DNA of 64,000 nucleotides from NCBI RefSeq assembly GCF_000368065.1, contig NZ_KB851200.1, forward strand, positions 697,827-761,826. The letters are read 5' to 3'. A program made the position numbers and the translations under genes. Every line of letters begins with the position of its first letter. Position 1 is the first letter of the stretch. Shown here piece after piece: positions 1 through 8,806 of the stretch. Under the pieces are notes generated by a model. It searched no databases. It worked only from the letters and a program-made list of their open reading frames with translations, and was not told the DNA's origin. The stretch is from Acinetobacter seifertii (GTDB lineage: Bacteria; Pseudomonadota; Gammaproteobacteria; Pseudomonadales; Moraxellaceae).

Positions 1-238
1 TCATATTCCAACGTTGTTCAGATGATGTATTCATGTGTAAGAAGTACACAAGTTGTACAAGAACCTGAGCAACGGCAGTAATTGCAATCACTGTAACTAA
101 AAGACCGCGACTAAAACCACCCGCCATCACCATCCCGAATGGGATGATGGTAAGAATAACAGATAGAATAAAACCTACAGTGTATTGCTTAAAGTTACCG
201 TGTGACGCACCAGCAGCATTATGCTCATGACTACTCAT
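1..238 (-). CDS. cyoD: Cytochrome bo3 ubiquinol oxidase subunit IV (partial)
   Basis: Small membrane subunit of the proton-pumping ubiquinol oxidase; in this family it helps assemble the haem-copper centre of subunit I. The first 79 codons are present and the 3' end lies outside the window. The visible protein starts [14 protein letters not shown] and then shows hydrophobic segments (VGFILSVILTIIPFGMV) and the family-typical VQLVYFLHMN stretch. Its ATG shares one base with the cyoC stop codon (TAATG), so the two are translationally coupled as the distal part of the cyoABCD operon. Identification rests on sequence and operon position together. Confidence 0.93.
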   Translation of the reverse strand, partial: MSSHEHNAAGASHGNFKQYTVGFILSVILTIIPFGMVMAGGFSRGLLVTVIAITAVAQVLVQLVYFLHMNTSSEQRWNM

Positions 239-858
239 TAGAGAACTCCCAGTAAGTAAACGACGCTGAATACACAGATCCAAACGATGTCAAGGAAGTG
301 CCAGAACAAGCTTAAACAAGCAAGACGACGTGTATTCGGTAAAGTCAAACCTTTAGTCTTGATTTGATACATCAATACTAACATCCACACTAAACCAGAA
401 GTTACGTGGATACCGTGCGTACCAACCAAAGTAAAGAACGATGACAAGAATGCACTGTGAGTTGGACCATGACCTTCCTCTACAAGGTGATGGAATTCAT
501 AGAGCTCCATACCGATGAAGGTTGCACCAAAAAGGAATGTAATAAATAACCAAGTGATCACTTGATTTACATTCTTTTTATAAGATGCAAGTACAGCAAA
601 ACCAAATGTTACCGATGAAATCAATAAGGCAAATGTTTCAGTTAACACGTAGCCTAGTGATTCATGGAATAGTTTATATGCACTTGGAGTACCTTCTGGA
701 ACATGACTGCTTAATACAGCGAACGCAATGAAGAGTGATCCGAAAAGAATCAAGTCACTCATCAAGTATGTCCAGAAACCAAAGACCGTTAAATCTGTAT
801 CATCATGTTCATGATGACCATCGTGGCCATGGTTGTCGTGATGAAGTACTTCAGCCAT
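238..858 (-). CDS. cyoC: Cytochrome bo3 ubiquinol oxidase subunit III
   Basis: Subunit III of the cytochrome bo3 quinol oxidase, an inner-membrane protein supporting the catalytic subunit in aerobic respiration. At 206 residues it is the usual length and has about five membrane segments between residues 28 and 205. Residues 6-20 are unusually rich in His and Asp ([15 protein letters not shown]), a cytoplasmic N-terminal tail that could bind metal, though this is inference. Conserved family stretches include [18 protein letters not shown] and [14 protein letters not shown]. It lies four bases after cyoB and overlaps cyoD by one base, so it is an internal operon gene. Confidence 0.96.
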   Translation of the reverse strand: MAEVLHHDNHGHDGHHEHDDTDLTVFGFWTYLMSDLILFGSLFIAFAVLSSHVPEGTPSAYKLFHESLGYVLTETFALLISSVTFGFAVLASYKKNVNQVITWLFITFLFGATFIGMELYEFHHLVEEGHGPTHSAFLSSFFTLVGTHGIHVTSGLVWMLVLMYQIKTKGLTLPNTRRLACLSLFWHFLDIVWICVFSVVYLLGVL

Positions 859-862
859 TTCC

Positions 863-2854
863 TTAGTCCTTCTTCAAGTGTTTTTCAAGTAAAGCATAGC
901 GTTCGTTTTCAATACGCTCAACTTCAGCAGCTGGAACATAGTAATCAACATTCTTAGTGAATGAGCTTACGATCAAGCTAATAACAGCTGAAGCGAATGA
1001 AACAACAACAAGCCACCAAATATGCCAGATGAGTGCAAAGCCAAGAAGTGTAATGAACATTGCAATGACAAAACCAGCAGCACGATCAGTCGGCATGTGG
1101 ATGTCTTCATATTTAGTGTTACGTGCGTATGCTACACCATTTTCTTTATCAGTCCAGAAACGGTCAACACCGCTTGCATCTGGTTCATGCGCAAAGTTAT
1201 AGAATGGAGCAGGGGAAGAAGTTGCCCACTCAAGCGTACGAGCATCCCATGGATCGCCTGTAAGGTCCATGTTGTCTTTGCGTTGTACGAAACCAACGAT
1301 GATTTGCATTAAGAAACATGCAATACCAATAGCAACAAGAACAGCACCAAATAATGCAATCGCAAGGTATGGGTCCCATTCAGGGTTGTCATATGTATTC
1401 AAACGACGAGTCATACCCATGAAACCAAGGATATAAAGTGGCATGAATGCAAAATAGAAACCAAAGAACCAGAACCAGAACGCAGCTTTACCCCATGCTT
1501 CATTGAGCTTCCAACCAAACATTTTCGGCCAGTAGTAAATGATGCCGGCAAACATACCAAACACCACACCACCAATAATTACGTTATGGAAGTGAGCGAT
1601 CAAGAATAATGAGTTGTGTACTAAGAAGTCCGCAGGTGGAACAGCCATAAGTACACCAGTTAAACCACCGATACCAAATGTTACAAGGAAGCCAAGCGTC
1701 CATAACATTGGAGTAGTAAAGGTGATGCGACCTTTATACATGGTGAATAACCAAGAGAAGATTTTCACACCAGTAGGAATCGCAATAACCATGGTCATGA
1801 TACCGAAGAACGCGTTAACGTTCGCACCAGCACCCATGGTGAAGAAGTGGTGAAGCCATACAACGAACGCAAGAACAGTAATCGCGATAGTTGCATACAC
1901 CATAGACTTGTAACCGAACAACGCTTTACGAGAGAAGGTTGCAACGATTTCTGAGTATAGACCAAATGCTGGTAATACCAAGATATATACTTCAGGGTGA
2001 CCCCATGTCCAGATCAAGTTCACGTAAAGCATTGGGCTACCGCCAAGCTCATTTGTGAAGAAATGGAAGCCGAAGTAACGGTCTAAAGTAAGCATTGCAA
2101 GCGTACCTGTTAATACAGGGAATGATGCAATGATTAGTACAGCCGTACAAAGTGAAGTCCACGTGAAAATAGGCATGTCCATCAATTTCATGCCAGGTGC
2201 GCGCATTTTAATGATGGTAACGAAGAAGTTAACACCAGATAAAAGCGTACCTAGACCAGAAACCTGAAGTGCCCAGATATAGTAGTCAACACCTACACCA
2301 GGAGAATATTGAATGCCAGATAGAGGAGGGTAAGCCATCCAACCAGTCGCAGCAAATTCACCTAATACAAGTGAAAGCATCATTAAACCAGCAGCACCCG
2401 CGAATAACCAGAAGCTTAAAGAGTTTAATAATGGGAAAGCAACGTCACGAGCACCAATCTGTAGTGGTACAGAGATGTTCATCATACCTACAACGAGACC
2501 CATTGCTACGAAGAAGATCATGATTACACCGTGTGCGGTGAAGATCTGGTCGTAGTGGTCAGGATGTAAGTAACCTTCGCCGCCGCCTTTAGCGAGGAAA
2601 AGTTGTAAACGCATCATGATTGCATCGGCGAAACCACGCAAAAGCATGACGACAGATACGATGATATACATGATACCAATTTTTTTATGGTCTACAGTAA
2701 TAAACCATTCATTCCACAAATATCCCCATTTTTTGAAATAGGTGATACCGCCAAGCACTGCAATTGCACCAATTGCCATAAGGACCATGGTGACAAGTAC
2801 GATTGGCTCTGTCGGGATAGAGTCCCAACCCAGTTTACCAAAAATCATATCCAT
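863..2854 (-). CDS. cyoB: Cytochrome bo3 ubiquinol oxidase subunit I
   Basis: Catalytic subunit of cytochrome bo3: it oxidises ubiquinol, reduces O2 to water at the haem o3-CuB centre and pumps protons. The 663-residue length matches the family. Visible hallmarks are the [15 protein letters not shown] entry to helix I, the haem-ligand region [11 protein letters not shown], the CuB and cross-linked His-Tyr region [15 protein letters not shown], and the following HH pair in [11 protein letters not shown] and [10 protein letters not shown] near the second haem ligands. It sits three bases downstream of cyoA and four bases before cyoC, in one transcription unit. No defect was seen. Confidence 0.98.
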   Translation of the reverse strand: MDMIFGKLGWDSIPTEPIVLVTMVLMAIGAIAVLGGITYFKKWGYLWNEWFITVDHKKIGIMYIIVSVVMLLRGFADAIMMRLQLFLAKGGGEGYLHPDHYDQIFTAHGVIMIFFVAMGLVVGMMNISVPLQIGARDVAFPLLNSLSFWLFAGAAGLMMLSLVLGEFAATGWMAYPPLSGIQYSPGVGVDYYIWALQVSGLGTLLSGVNFFVTIIKMRAPGMKLMDMPIFTWTSLCTAVLIIASFPVLTGTLAMLTLDRYFGFHFFTNELGGSPMLYVNLIWTWGHPEVYILVLPAFGLYSEIVATFSRKALFGYKSMVYATIAITVLAFVVWLHHFFTMGAGANVNAFFGIMTMVIAIPTGVKIFSWLFTMYKGRITFTTPMLWTLGFLVTFGIGGLTGVLMAVPPADFLVHNSLFLIAHFHNVIIGGVVFGMFAGIIYYWPKMFGWKLNEAWGKAAFWFWFFGFYFAFMPLYILGFMGMTRRLNTYDNPEWDPYLAIALFGAVLVAIGIACFLMQIIVGFVQRKDNMDLTGDPWDARTLEWATSSPAPFYNFAHEPDASGVDRFWTDKENGVAYARNTKYEDIHMPTDRAAGFVIAMFITLLGFALIWHIWWLVVVSFASAVISLIVSSFTKNVDYYVPAAEVERIENERYALLEKHLKKD

Positions 2855-2857
2855 GTC

Positions 2858-3910
2858 TTATTCCCCTTGAGCAGCGTGTTCAGCTGCAGCATGAGTGTCA
2901 GCTGTTGCATGTTCAGCAGAGTGGTCAACACCATGATAGTTACTCATATAATGGTTGATAACTGTTTCAAACAGTTTTGGTTCAACTGAAGAGTAATAAG
3001 TCACAGGGTGCGGCTTAGTCGGGAACGGTTTCATCGCTTCTGCTTTAGCAAGTGCTTCTTGATCACCAGCAGCTTTAGCACGATTTACTAAATGCTCGAT
3101 TTGGTGCTTAGAACGGTCGCCATCACGTAAGGTTGCCAATTCAGCTTGGTCAAGCGTAGCTTTTTGAACTGCTTCTGGATTAATAGTTGAACCCTTACCA
3201 GCTTTAACAGCTGCTACCCATTCATTGAATTGTTGCTCTGTAACGCTATGCGCTTTGAAACGCATTTGAGAGAAACCATAGCCTGAGTAGTTAGAAGAGA
3301 AACCACGATATACACCAGTTTCATTTGCTAACAAATGAAGGTGAGTTTGCATACCTGCCATTGCGTAAATCTGACCGCCTAACTGTGGAATGAAGAATGA
3401 GTTCATTGTGAAGTTAGAAGTGATTTTGAAGCTTAACGGAGTTTTTTCTGGGAAACGTACTTCGTTAACAGTCGCAATGTTTTGTTCAGGATAAATAAAG
3501 ATCCACTTGAACTGTTCAGCAATAACCTGAATAGTTAAAGGTGCTTTATCTGATTCTAAAGGACGGTATGGGTCATACTTGTGGGAACCCCACCAAGTTA
3601 ACCAAGCTAAAATACCAATAATAATGACAGGGATACCCCATACTACAACTTCAATTGCAGTTGAGTGTGCCCATGTAGGTTTATAGTCTGCATCTTTATT
3701 TGACGCACGATATTTCCAACCAAACCATAATGCCATGATGATTGAAGGAATCACCACAAGTAACATTAAATAGATCGCAGTCATCATAAGGTCACTTTGA
3801 CCTTGACCAACTGGACCTTTAGAGTTTAGAAGTACCATATCACCACCACACCCAGTCAAAAGTGCGGCAAGCGTTGATAAAGACAATACAGCTAAAATCG
3901 TTTGTCTCAT
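2858..3910 (-). CDS. cyoA: Cytochrome bo3 ubiquinol oxidase subunit II
   Basis: Subunit II of the bo3 quinol oxidase, first gene of the cyo operon. Residues 1-21 form a lipoprotein signal ending LAALLTGC, with Cys21 the expected acylation site. Two membrane helices follow (about 40-62 and 85-107), then a periplasmic cupredoxin-like domain that, as in quinol oxidases, lacks the CuA ligands. The C-terminus (about 325-350) is a His/Ala-rich tail, longer than in the E. coli protein. The start is supported by a GAGG ribosome site seven bases before ATG. A long hairpin lies 56 bases upstream of the start and may belong to its leader. Confidence 0.97.
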   Translation of the reverse strand: MRQTILAVLSLSTLAALLTGCGGDMVLLNSKGPVGQGQSDLMMTAIYLMLLVVIPSIIMALWFGWKYRASNKDADYKPTWAHSTAIEVVVWGIPVIIIGILAWLTWWGSHKYDPYRPLESDKAPLTIQVIAEQFKWIFIYPEQNIATVNEVRFPEKTPLSFKITSNFTMNSFFIPQLGGQIYAMAGMQTHLHLLANETGVYRGFSSNYSGYGFSQMRFKAHSVTEQQFNEWVAAVKAGKGSTINPEAVQKATLDQAELATLRDGDRSKHQIEHLVNRAKAAGDQEALAKAEAMKPFPTKPHPVTYYSSVEPKLFETVINHYMSNYHGVDHSAEHATADTHAAAEHAAQGE

Positions 3911-3966
3911 TTTACAACCTCGGTGAAGAGTCCCATTCCCTAATTAAATATGGGATAGCGATTAAA

Positions 3967-4025
3967 GTGTCGCATGATTGAGAATGCTAGTCTTAAAAAA
4001 TTTAGACTTCTCAATGATGCGACAC
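3967..4025 (-). promoter_or_regulatory. Long hairpin in the cyoA upstream region
   Basis: The arms GTGTCGCAT (3967-3975) and ATGCGACAC (4017-4025) pair fully. After one mismatch, ATTGAGAA pairs with TTCTCAAT. After a small bulge, AGTCT pairs with AGACT around an AT-rich loop. Read on the minus strand it lies 57-115 bases before the cyoA ATG. No long T-run follows the hairpin in the cyo direction (CACTTTAATC), so it does not look like a standard terminator. It may be a leader structure, an mRNA stabiliser or a protein-binding dyad. Confidence 0.55.
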
Positions 4026-4167
4026 CGCTACGTTGTAGGGCATTATGCCTCATATCGACAAACTAAGCTACACATAAAGCAGCTTGAAATAATTGTTTTA
4101 AAACCCGATTCTTTTTGTAGGGTATCGAATCTTGATGGAGCTTTTATTTAAATATCAATTCTCTATA

Positions 4168-4199
4168 GAAAAAAGGAGGTGGGGTGCCTCCTTTTTTTT
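4168..4199 (-). terminator. Terminator after the GYF/RDD gene
   Basis: The stem AAAGGAGG/CCTCCTTT has a seven-base loop, with A-runs and T-runs on both sides, so it can work in either direction. It lies 29 bases after the stop codon of the minus-strand GYF/RDD gene and separates that gene from the cyo promoter region. Confidence 0.85.
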
Positions 4200-4227
4200 A
4201 GACTTTAAATGAATGAGTCATTCACAC

Positions 4228-4983
4228 TCATTTGATCACTTTTGTTCTTGCAATTTTGTCATGTAGAGCCTGTCGTTTTTGGCCTAATGCAAAAGCATAG
4301 TCAATAATTGTGCTAATAGGCATAAACAGTAAGTTCAATATAATGAAAACGATACTTCTGAGTAAGAAGACACGCGTTAAATTAACTTTACCATTAGTTT
4401 CAGCATCTACAATCTTAATTCCGACAATTTTCTTCCCTATACTTTGACCAAATTTGGTTAAAAGAAAAGCTTGGATAGCGAGCATGATGACGACATAAAC
4501 TAACATTGTATGCCATGCTTCAATCGGAATAAGCGTAAAAAGCTGTTGTTGAAGTTCCGCTGCTTTAGTTGAGGCAACTTCTGCAGATTGCATCTGTTTT
4601 TGTAACTCAAAAAGTTGTTTATATTGAGCTTCGTTAAAGAAGAAAGAAGGAATGGCTGCAATAGGTAACCAAAGTAATAGGTCAATAATTTTTGCAAGAG
4701 CACGAGATGAAATTGAAGCAAGTTCATGTGTTTTAGTTTCTACACGAATGTGCTGAATTGTCTCATTATGAGTCGTATTTGTATTTGCTGAAAAAGCAGA
4801 ATAACCCGTAGGTTGATATACAAGTTTACCTTGGGTTAATTCTCCTAAAGCTTTCCACTCTGTCATGCATTCATGCCAAGCTAAATCAGTGAGTAAAACT
4901 TGTTGGCTTGCCAACATCTGATTTAGTTGTTCTAAGGTATAAGGCCCAGCTTGTTGATTATTACGTGCCAAGTAAATTTGCAT
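4228..4983 (-). CDS. GYF-like and RDD domain membrane protein
   Basis: A 251-residue protein of unknown role. Residues 1-50 match the GYF_2-type domain (AGPYTLEQLNQML, then a conserved W in the DLAWHE stretch), which in other proteins acts as an interaction module. Residues about 85-245 form an RDD domain with three membrane segments, opening with RALAKIIDLLLWLP and carrying the conserved SIGKKIVGIKIV motif. RDD proteins are poorly characterised, and transport and Na+/H+ antiport roles have been suggested for some. It lies downstream of ppsA in the same direction but is separated by a terminator. A Gln-rich loop (about 125-150) sits between the first two membrane helices. Confidence 0.85.
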   Translation of the reverse strand: MQIYLARNNQQAGPYTLEQLNQMLASQQVLLTDLAWHECMTEWKALGELTQGKLVYQPTGYSAFSANTNTTHNETIQHIRVETKTHELASISSRALAKIIDLLLWLPIAAIPSFFFNEAQYKQLFELQKQMQSAEVASTKAAELQQQLFTLIPIEAWHTMLVYVVIMLAIQAFLLTKFGQSIGKKIVGIKIVDAETNGKVNLTRVFLLRSIVFIILNLLFMPISTIIDYAFALGQKRQALHDKIARTKVIK

Positions 4984-5010
4984 AAGTAAAAATTCTCTAT
5001 TCTAAAGATG

Positions 5011-5038
5011 AAAAAAGACCCACGGATGGGTCTTTTTC
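5011..5038 (-). terminator. Terminator of ppsA
   Basis: The stem AAAAGACCCA/TGGGTCTTTT has a CGGA loop, bordered by A-runs and T-runs. It begins ten bases after the ppsA stop codon on the minus strand and should also limit read-through into the GYF/RDD gene. Confidence 0.9.
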
Positions 5039-5047
5039 TATAACAAA

Positions 5048-7435
5048 TTAGATTTGCTTGATTTTTTCTTCAGCAAGGAAGAACCATGTATCTAAAACTG
5101 AGTCAGGGTTAAGAGACACTGACTCAATACCTTGTTCCATTAACCATTTTGCAAGGTCAGGGTGATCAGACGGTCCTTGACCACAGATACCCACATATTT
5201 GCCCGCTTTACGACAAGCATGAATTGCCATAGAAAGAAGTGCTTTAACAGCAGCATCACGTTCGTCAAATAAGTGAGAAACAATACCTGAGTCACGGTCT
5301 AGACCAAGTGTTAATTGAGTCAAGTCGTTAGAACCGATAGAGAAACCATCAAAGTGCTCAAGGAATTGTTCAGCTAACAATGCGTTAGTTGGTAATTCAC
5401 ACATCATGATTACTTTTAAGCCGTTCTCACCACGTTTCAAACCATTTTGAGCAAGTAGCTCAATTACACGTTTTGCTTCAGATACTGTACGCACGAAAGG
5501 AATCATGATTTGGATATTGGTTAGACCCATTTCATCACGAACTTTTTTAAGTGCACGGCATTCGAGTTCAAAACAGTCACGGAAGTTATCTGAAACATAA
5601 CGGCTTGCACCACGGAAGCCAAGCATTGGGTTTTCTTCTTCCGGTTCGTATAACTTACCACCGATAAGGTTTGCGTACTCATTTGACTTAAAGTCAGACA
5701 TACGAACGATTACTGGTTTGTCAGCAAACGCTGCAGCAAGTGTTGCAATACCTTCAACTAGTTTTTCAACATAGAATTCTACAGGTGATGCATAGCCAGC
5801 TGTGCGTGTCATTACAGCAGCACGAGTTTCACGAGGTAAGCTTTCAATATTAAGAAGCGCTTTAGGGTGAACACCGATCATGCGGTTAATAATGAATTCT
5901 AAACGAGCAAGACCAATACCTTCGTTTGGAATTTGAGCAAAGTCAAAAGCACGGTCAGGGTTACCTACGTTCATCATGATTTTGAATGAAAGTTTAGGCA
6001 TAGACTCAACAGAGTTACGTTGAACTTCAAAATCTAATGCACCTTCGTAGATGAAACCGGTATCACCCTCAGCGCAAGAAACAGTAACTTCTTGGCCGTC
6101 AGTCAATACCTCAGTTGCGTTACCACAACCTACAATTGCCGGAACACCAAGTTCACGAGCAATAATTGCCGCGTGACACGTACGACCACCACGGTTAGTG
6201 ATAATCGCGGCAGCACGTTTCATTACTGGTTCCCAATCTGGATCAGTCATGTCAGATACAAGTACATCACCGTCTTGTACTTTGTCCATTTCTTTAATTG
6301 AGCTAACAATACGAACTTTACCAGAACCGATACGTTGACCAATTGAACGACCTTCACAAAGAACAGTACCTCTTTGTTTGAGTAGGTAGCGCTCCATTGT
6401 GCCGACATTTTGACGGCTCTTAACGGTTTCAGGACGAGCTTGGACAATATAGATTTGACCATCGTCACCATCTTTTGCCCATTCAATATCCATTGGTGCA
6501 CCGTAGTGCTGCTCAATAATAAGCGCTTGTTTTGCTAATTCTTGTAATTCATGATCATTTAATGCGAATTGTTGACGCTCTTGTTTTTCAACATCAACAA
6601 CAACAACTGATTTGCCAGCTGAACCTTCTTCACCATAAATCATTTTTTGGTGCTTAGAGCCTAAGTTACGGCGTAATACCGCATGTTTGCCAGCATTTAA
6701 TAATGGTTTAGATAGGTAAAATTCGTCAGGGTTAACTGCACCTTGTACAACCATTTCACCTAAGCCATAAGATGCAGTAATAAATACAACATCACGGAAA
6801 CCAGACTCAGTATCGAGTGTAAACATTACACCCGCAGCGCCAGTTTCAGAACGAACCATACGCTGAACGCCCGCAGATAATGCGACAACATCATGATCGA
6901 AGCCTTGGTGTACACGGTAAGAAATAGCACGGTCATTATATAAAGAAGCAAATACTTCTTTGATGGCGATAAGTACGTTATCAATACCACGAATATTCAA
7001 GAAAGTTTCTTGTTGACCTGCGAAAGATGCATCTGGTAAATCTTCAGCAGTTGCAGATGAACGAACGGCAACCGCGATATCAGGGTTGCCGTTAGAGAGT
7101 TCTGTAAAAGCGGCGCGAATTTCTTGTTCTAAGGTTGCAGTGAGTGGAGTCTCTACAATCCATTGACGAATTTTAGCGCCTGTTTCTGCAAGTGCATTTA
7201 CATCATCGACGTTAAGTTGTGCAAGTTCTGCTTGAATTCGAGCGTTAAGACCGCTTTGGTCTAAGAACTCACGATAGGCCTCAGCAGTTGTTGCAAAACC
7301 ACCAGGTACCGATACACCAGCATTTGATAAATGGCTGATCATTTCACCCAAAGATGAGTTTTTCCCACCTACGAGTTCGACATCGTGTTTCCCTAATTTT
7401 TCTAGACCGATTACGCGCGCTTCCAAAGTTTTCAC
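5048..7435 (-). CDS. ppsA: Phosphoenolpyruvate synthase
   Basis: Converts pyruvate, ATP and water to PEP, AMP and phosphate, the entry to gluconeogenesis when the cell grows on pyruvate, lactate or acetate-derived carbon. The 795-residue length is normal. The order is an N-terminal ATP-binding domain (about 20-345, with [17 protein letters not shown]), the swivelling phosphohistidine domain with [15 protein letters not shown] near residue 420 carrying the catalytic His, and the C-terminal PEP/pyruvate barrel ending in [15 protein letters not shown]. The gene is divergent from ppsR, whose product modifies the Thr beside the catalytic His in known systems. The Thr of GGRTCH is present, so that control looks intact. 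Confidence 0.97.
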   Translation of the reverse strand: MKTLEARVIGLEKLGKHDVELVGGKNSSLGEMISHLSNAGVSVPGGFATTAEAYREFLDQSGLNARIQAELAQLNVDDVNALAETGAKIRQWIVETPLTATLEQEIRAAFTELSNGNPDIAVAVRSSATAEDLPDASFAGQQETFLNIRGIDNVLIAIKEVFASLYNDRAISYRVHQGFDHDVVALSAGVQRMVRSETGAAGVMFTLDTESGFRDVVFITASYGLGEMVVQGAVNPDEFYLSKPLLNAGKHAVLRRNLGSKHQKMIYGEEGSAGKSVVVVDVEKQERQQFALNDHELQELAKQALIIEQHYGAPMDIEWAKDGDDGQIYIVQARPETVKSRQNVGTMERYLLKQRGTVLCEGRSIGQRIGSGKVRIVSSIKEMDKVQDGDVLVSDMTDPDWEPVMKRAAAIITNRGGRTCHAAIIARELGVPAIVGCGNATEVLTDGQEVTVSCAEGDTGFIYEGALDFEVQRNSVESMPKLSFKIMMNVGNPDRAFDFAQIPNEGIGLARLEFIINRMIGVHPKALLNIESLPRETRAAVMTRTAGYASPVEFYVEKLVEGIATLAAAFADKPVIVRMSDFKSNEYANLIGGKLYEPEEENPMLGFRGASRYVSDNFRDCFELECRALKKVRDEMGLTNIQIMIPFVRTVSEAKRVIELLAQNGLKRGENGLKVIMMCELPTNALLAEQFLEHFDGFSIGSNDLTQLTLGLDRDSGIVSHLFDERDAAVKALLSMAIHACRKAGKYVGICGQGPSDHPDLAKWLMEQGIESVSLNPDSVLDTWFFLAEEKIKQI

Positions 7436-7582
7436 TCCACTTTTGCAGTATTAATGTCTATCTTGGCATGAAATTAAAAAAATAAAGTGCTTAGTTGAGA
7501 ATTTTACTAAGCGACAGTCATGTAAGATCAGTTTACTATAAAGATTATATAGCACTAAGACAAATGTTTAAGGAGAATTTTA

Positions 7583-8419
7583 ATGTCAGAAAGTAAACAG
7601 TATAAGCGGAGTGTTTTTTTTATTTCTGATGGAACTGCAATTACTGCCGAGACTCTTGGACATTCGTTATTAGCACAATTCCCTAATGTAGATTTTGACA
7701 TTCACATCATGCCTTATATCACAACTGAAGAGGCAGCAATGGCTATTGTGGTTGAGATTAATAAATGTCAAACCCGTGATGGATGCTTACCATTAGTATT
7801 TGATACTTTAGTTGATCCGCATGTCCGTGAAATTATTAATACTGCAAAAGCGGTTAATTTAGATGTATTTGAAGGACTAATCAGTAAACTTGAGCAGGAG
7901 CTTGGAACGCCGCCAACAACATTAGTTGGGCAAACACATGCAGTTACTGATTCTGAGTATTATAAAGCACGTATTGATGCAGTGCATTTCGCACTTGATA
8001 ACGACGATGGGGCGCGTACCCGTCATTACGATAAAGCAGATTTGATTTTAATTGGTGTTTCTCGCTCAGGTAAGACCCCAACTTCTATTTATCTTTCACT
8101 ACAGTTTGGTATTCGTGTAGCTAACTATCCTTTGACAGAAGAAGATTTGGACGATAACCGTCTACCAGCAGTATTAAGAGAACATCGTAGCAAACTGTTT
8201 GGTTTAATGATTGATGCAGAACGGTTAGTTGCTATTCGAAGCGAGCGCAAAGCAAATAGTCGATATGCAAGTTTTAGTCAGTGTCAAATGGAATTAAGAG
8301 CGATTGAAGGTATTTATATTTCAGAAGGTATTAAATATTTAAATGTCACTGAAATGTCAATTGAAGAAATCTCTACTCGTATTTTACAAATGACTGGTTT
8401 AAAACGACGTATCGGTTAA
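7583..8419 (+). CDS. ppsR: PEP synthase regulatory protein (kinase/pyrophosphorylase)
   Basis: Bifunctional regulator that inactivates PEP synthase by ADP-dependent phosphorylation of the active-site Thr and reactivates it by Pi-dependent dephosphorylation (DUF299 family). The protein has 278 residues. The nucleotide-binding loop GVSRSGKTPTS is near residues 156-166, and the N-terminal FFISDGTAITAETLGHSLL motif is typical. An AAGGAG ribosome site precedes the ATG. It is divergent from ppsA across 147 bases, which must hold both promoters, and this pairing strongly supports the assignment. Confidence 0.95.
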   Translation: MSESKQYKRSVFFISDGTAITAETLGHSLLAQFPNVDFDIHIMPYITTEEAAMAIVVEINKCQTRDGCLPLVFDTLVDPHVREIINTAKAVNLDVFEGLISKLEQELGTPPTTLVGQTHAVTDSEYYKARIDAVHFALDNDDGARTRHYDKADLILIGVSRSGKTPTSIYLSLQFGIRVANYPLTEEDLDDNRLPAVLREHRSKLFGLMIDAERLVAIRSERKANSRYASFSQCQMELRAIEGIYISEGIKYLNVTEMSIEEISTRILQMTGLKRRIG

Positions 8420-8441
8420 TTAAATCAACTGTTTATTTTGG

Positions 8442-8486
8442 CCATTCAATTTAAATAATTTAAAGTTAATTAGATTGAATGGTTTT
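8442..8486 (+). terminator. Likely terminator of ppsR
   Basis: The arms CCATTCAAT (8442-8450) and ATTGAATGG (8474-8482) pair perfectly and continue into an AT-rich inner stem. A short T-run (TTTT) follows at once. It starts 22 bases after the ppsR stop. Confidence 0.65.
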
Positions 8487-8741
8487 AAATTTATATACAT
8501 ATTAAAAATAAAAGTTTTAAATATAAAACGCCAAGTTAATGAATCGTTTCTGATTAGTTATCAGCGAGTAAACTCTTACACTACAGTTTGTGAGTTAAAA
8601 TAAGCTTTTTGAAAAGAAATGTATATAAAATAATAATCTATGTTTTTATAAATATTTGTTTTTAATTATTTTTTAAAAATACAAATACTTTTTTTATTCA
8701 TAATTTACATTTGTTGTAAATGTCATGCGCATTTTGATTAT

Positions 8742-8771
8742 TGTGATGAAGTTCACATTTTTAATTATAAT
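8742..8771 (+). promoter_or_regulatory. CRP/Vfr-like site and -10 box before pgaA
   Basis: TGTGATGAAGTTCACA at 8742-8757 is a complete match to the CRP consensus half-sites TGTGA-N6-TCACA. A perfect TATAAT lies at 8766-8771, about 36 bases before the pgaA ATG. With that -10, the site centre falls near -28 to -29, where a -35 box would sit and no good -35 is seen. That geometry suggests occlusion (repression) unless another start site is used. The role is inferred from sequence only. Confidence 0.55.
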
Positions 8772-8806
8772 TTCCCATCTCGATATGGGACTATCCGATT
8801 ATCAAA

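Larger units (their letters stand above)
3911..4227. other. Intergenic region upstream of cyoA
   Basis: This 317-base gap holds the cyoA leader/promoter side (3911 onward, read leftward), a 59-base imperfect palindrome at 3967-4025 and the terminator of the GYF/RDD gene at 4168-4199. I see no credible small gene. A clear -35/-10 pair for cyo could not be fixed by eye. Confidence 0.6.
8420..8806. other. Intergenic region between ppsR and pgaA
   Basis: A very AT-rich gap of 387 bases. It holds a terminator-like hairpin after ppsR (8442-8486), then about 250 bases without a recognisable gene, then a CRP-like palindrome and a -10 box just before pgaA (8742-8771). The size and AT content fit a regulated pga promoter region. 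Confidence 0.6.

Noticed and set aside
957..2989. Several plus-strand open frames across the cyoA/cyoB region
   Set aside because: They lie antisense to strongly conserved oxidase genes, have no ribosome sites and show no recognisable protein features.
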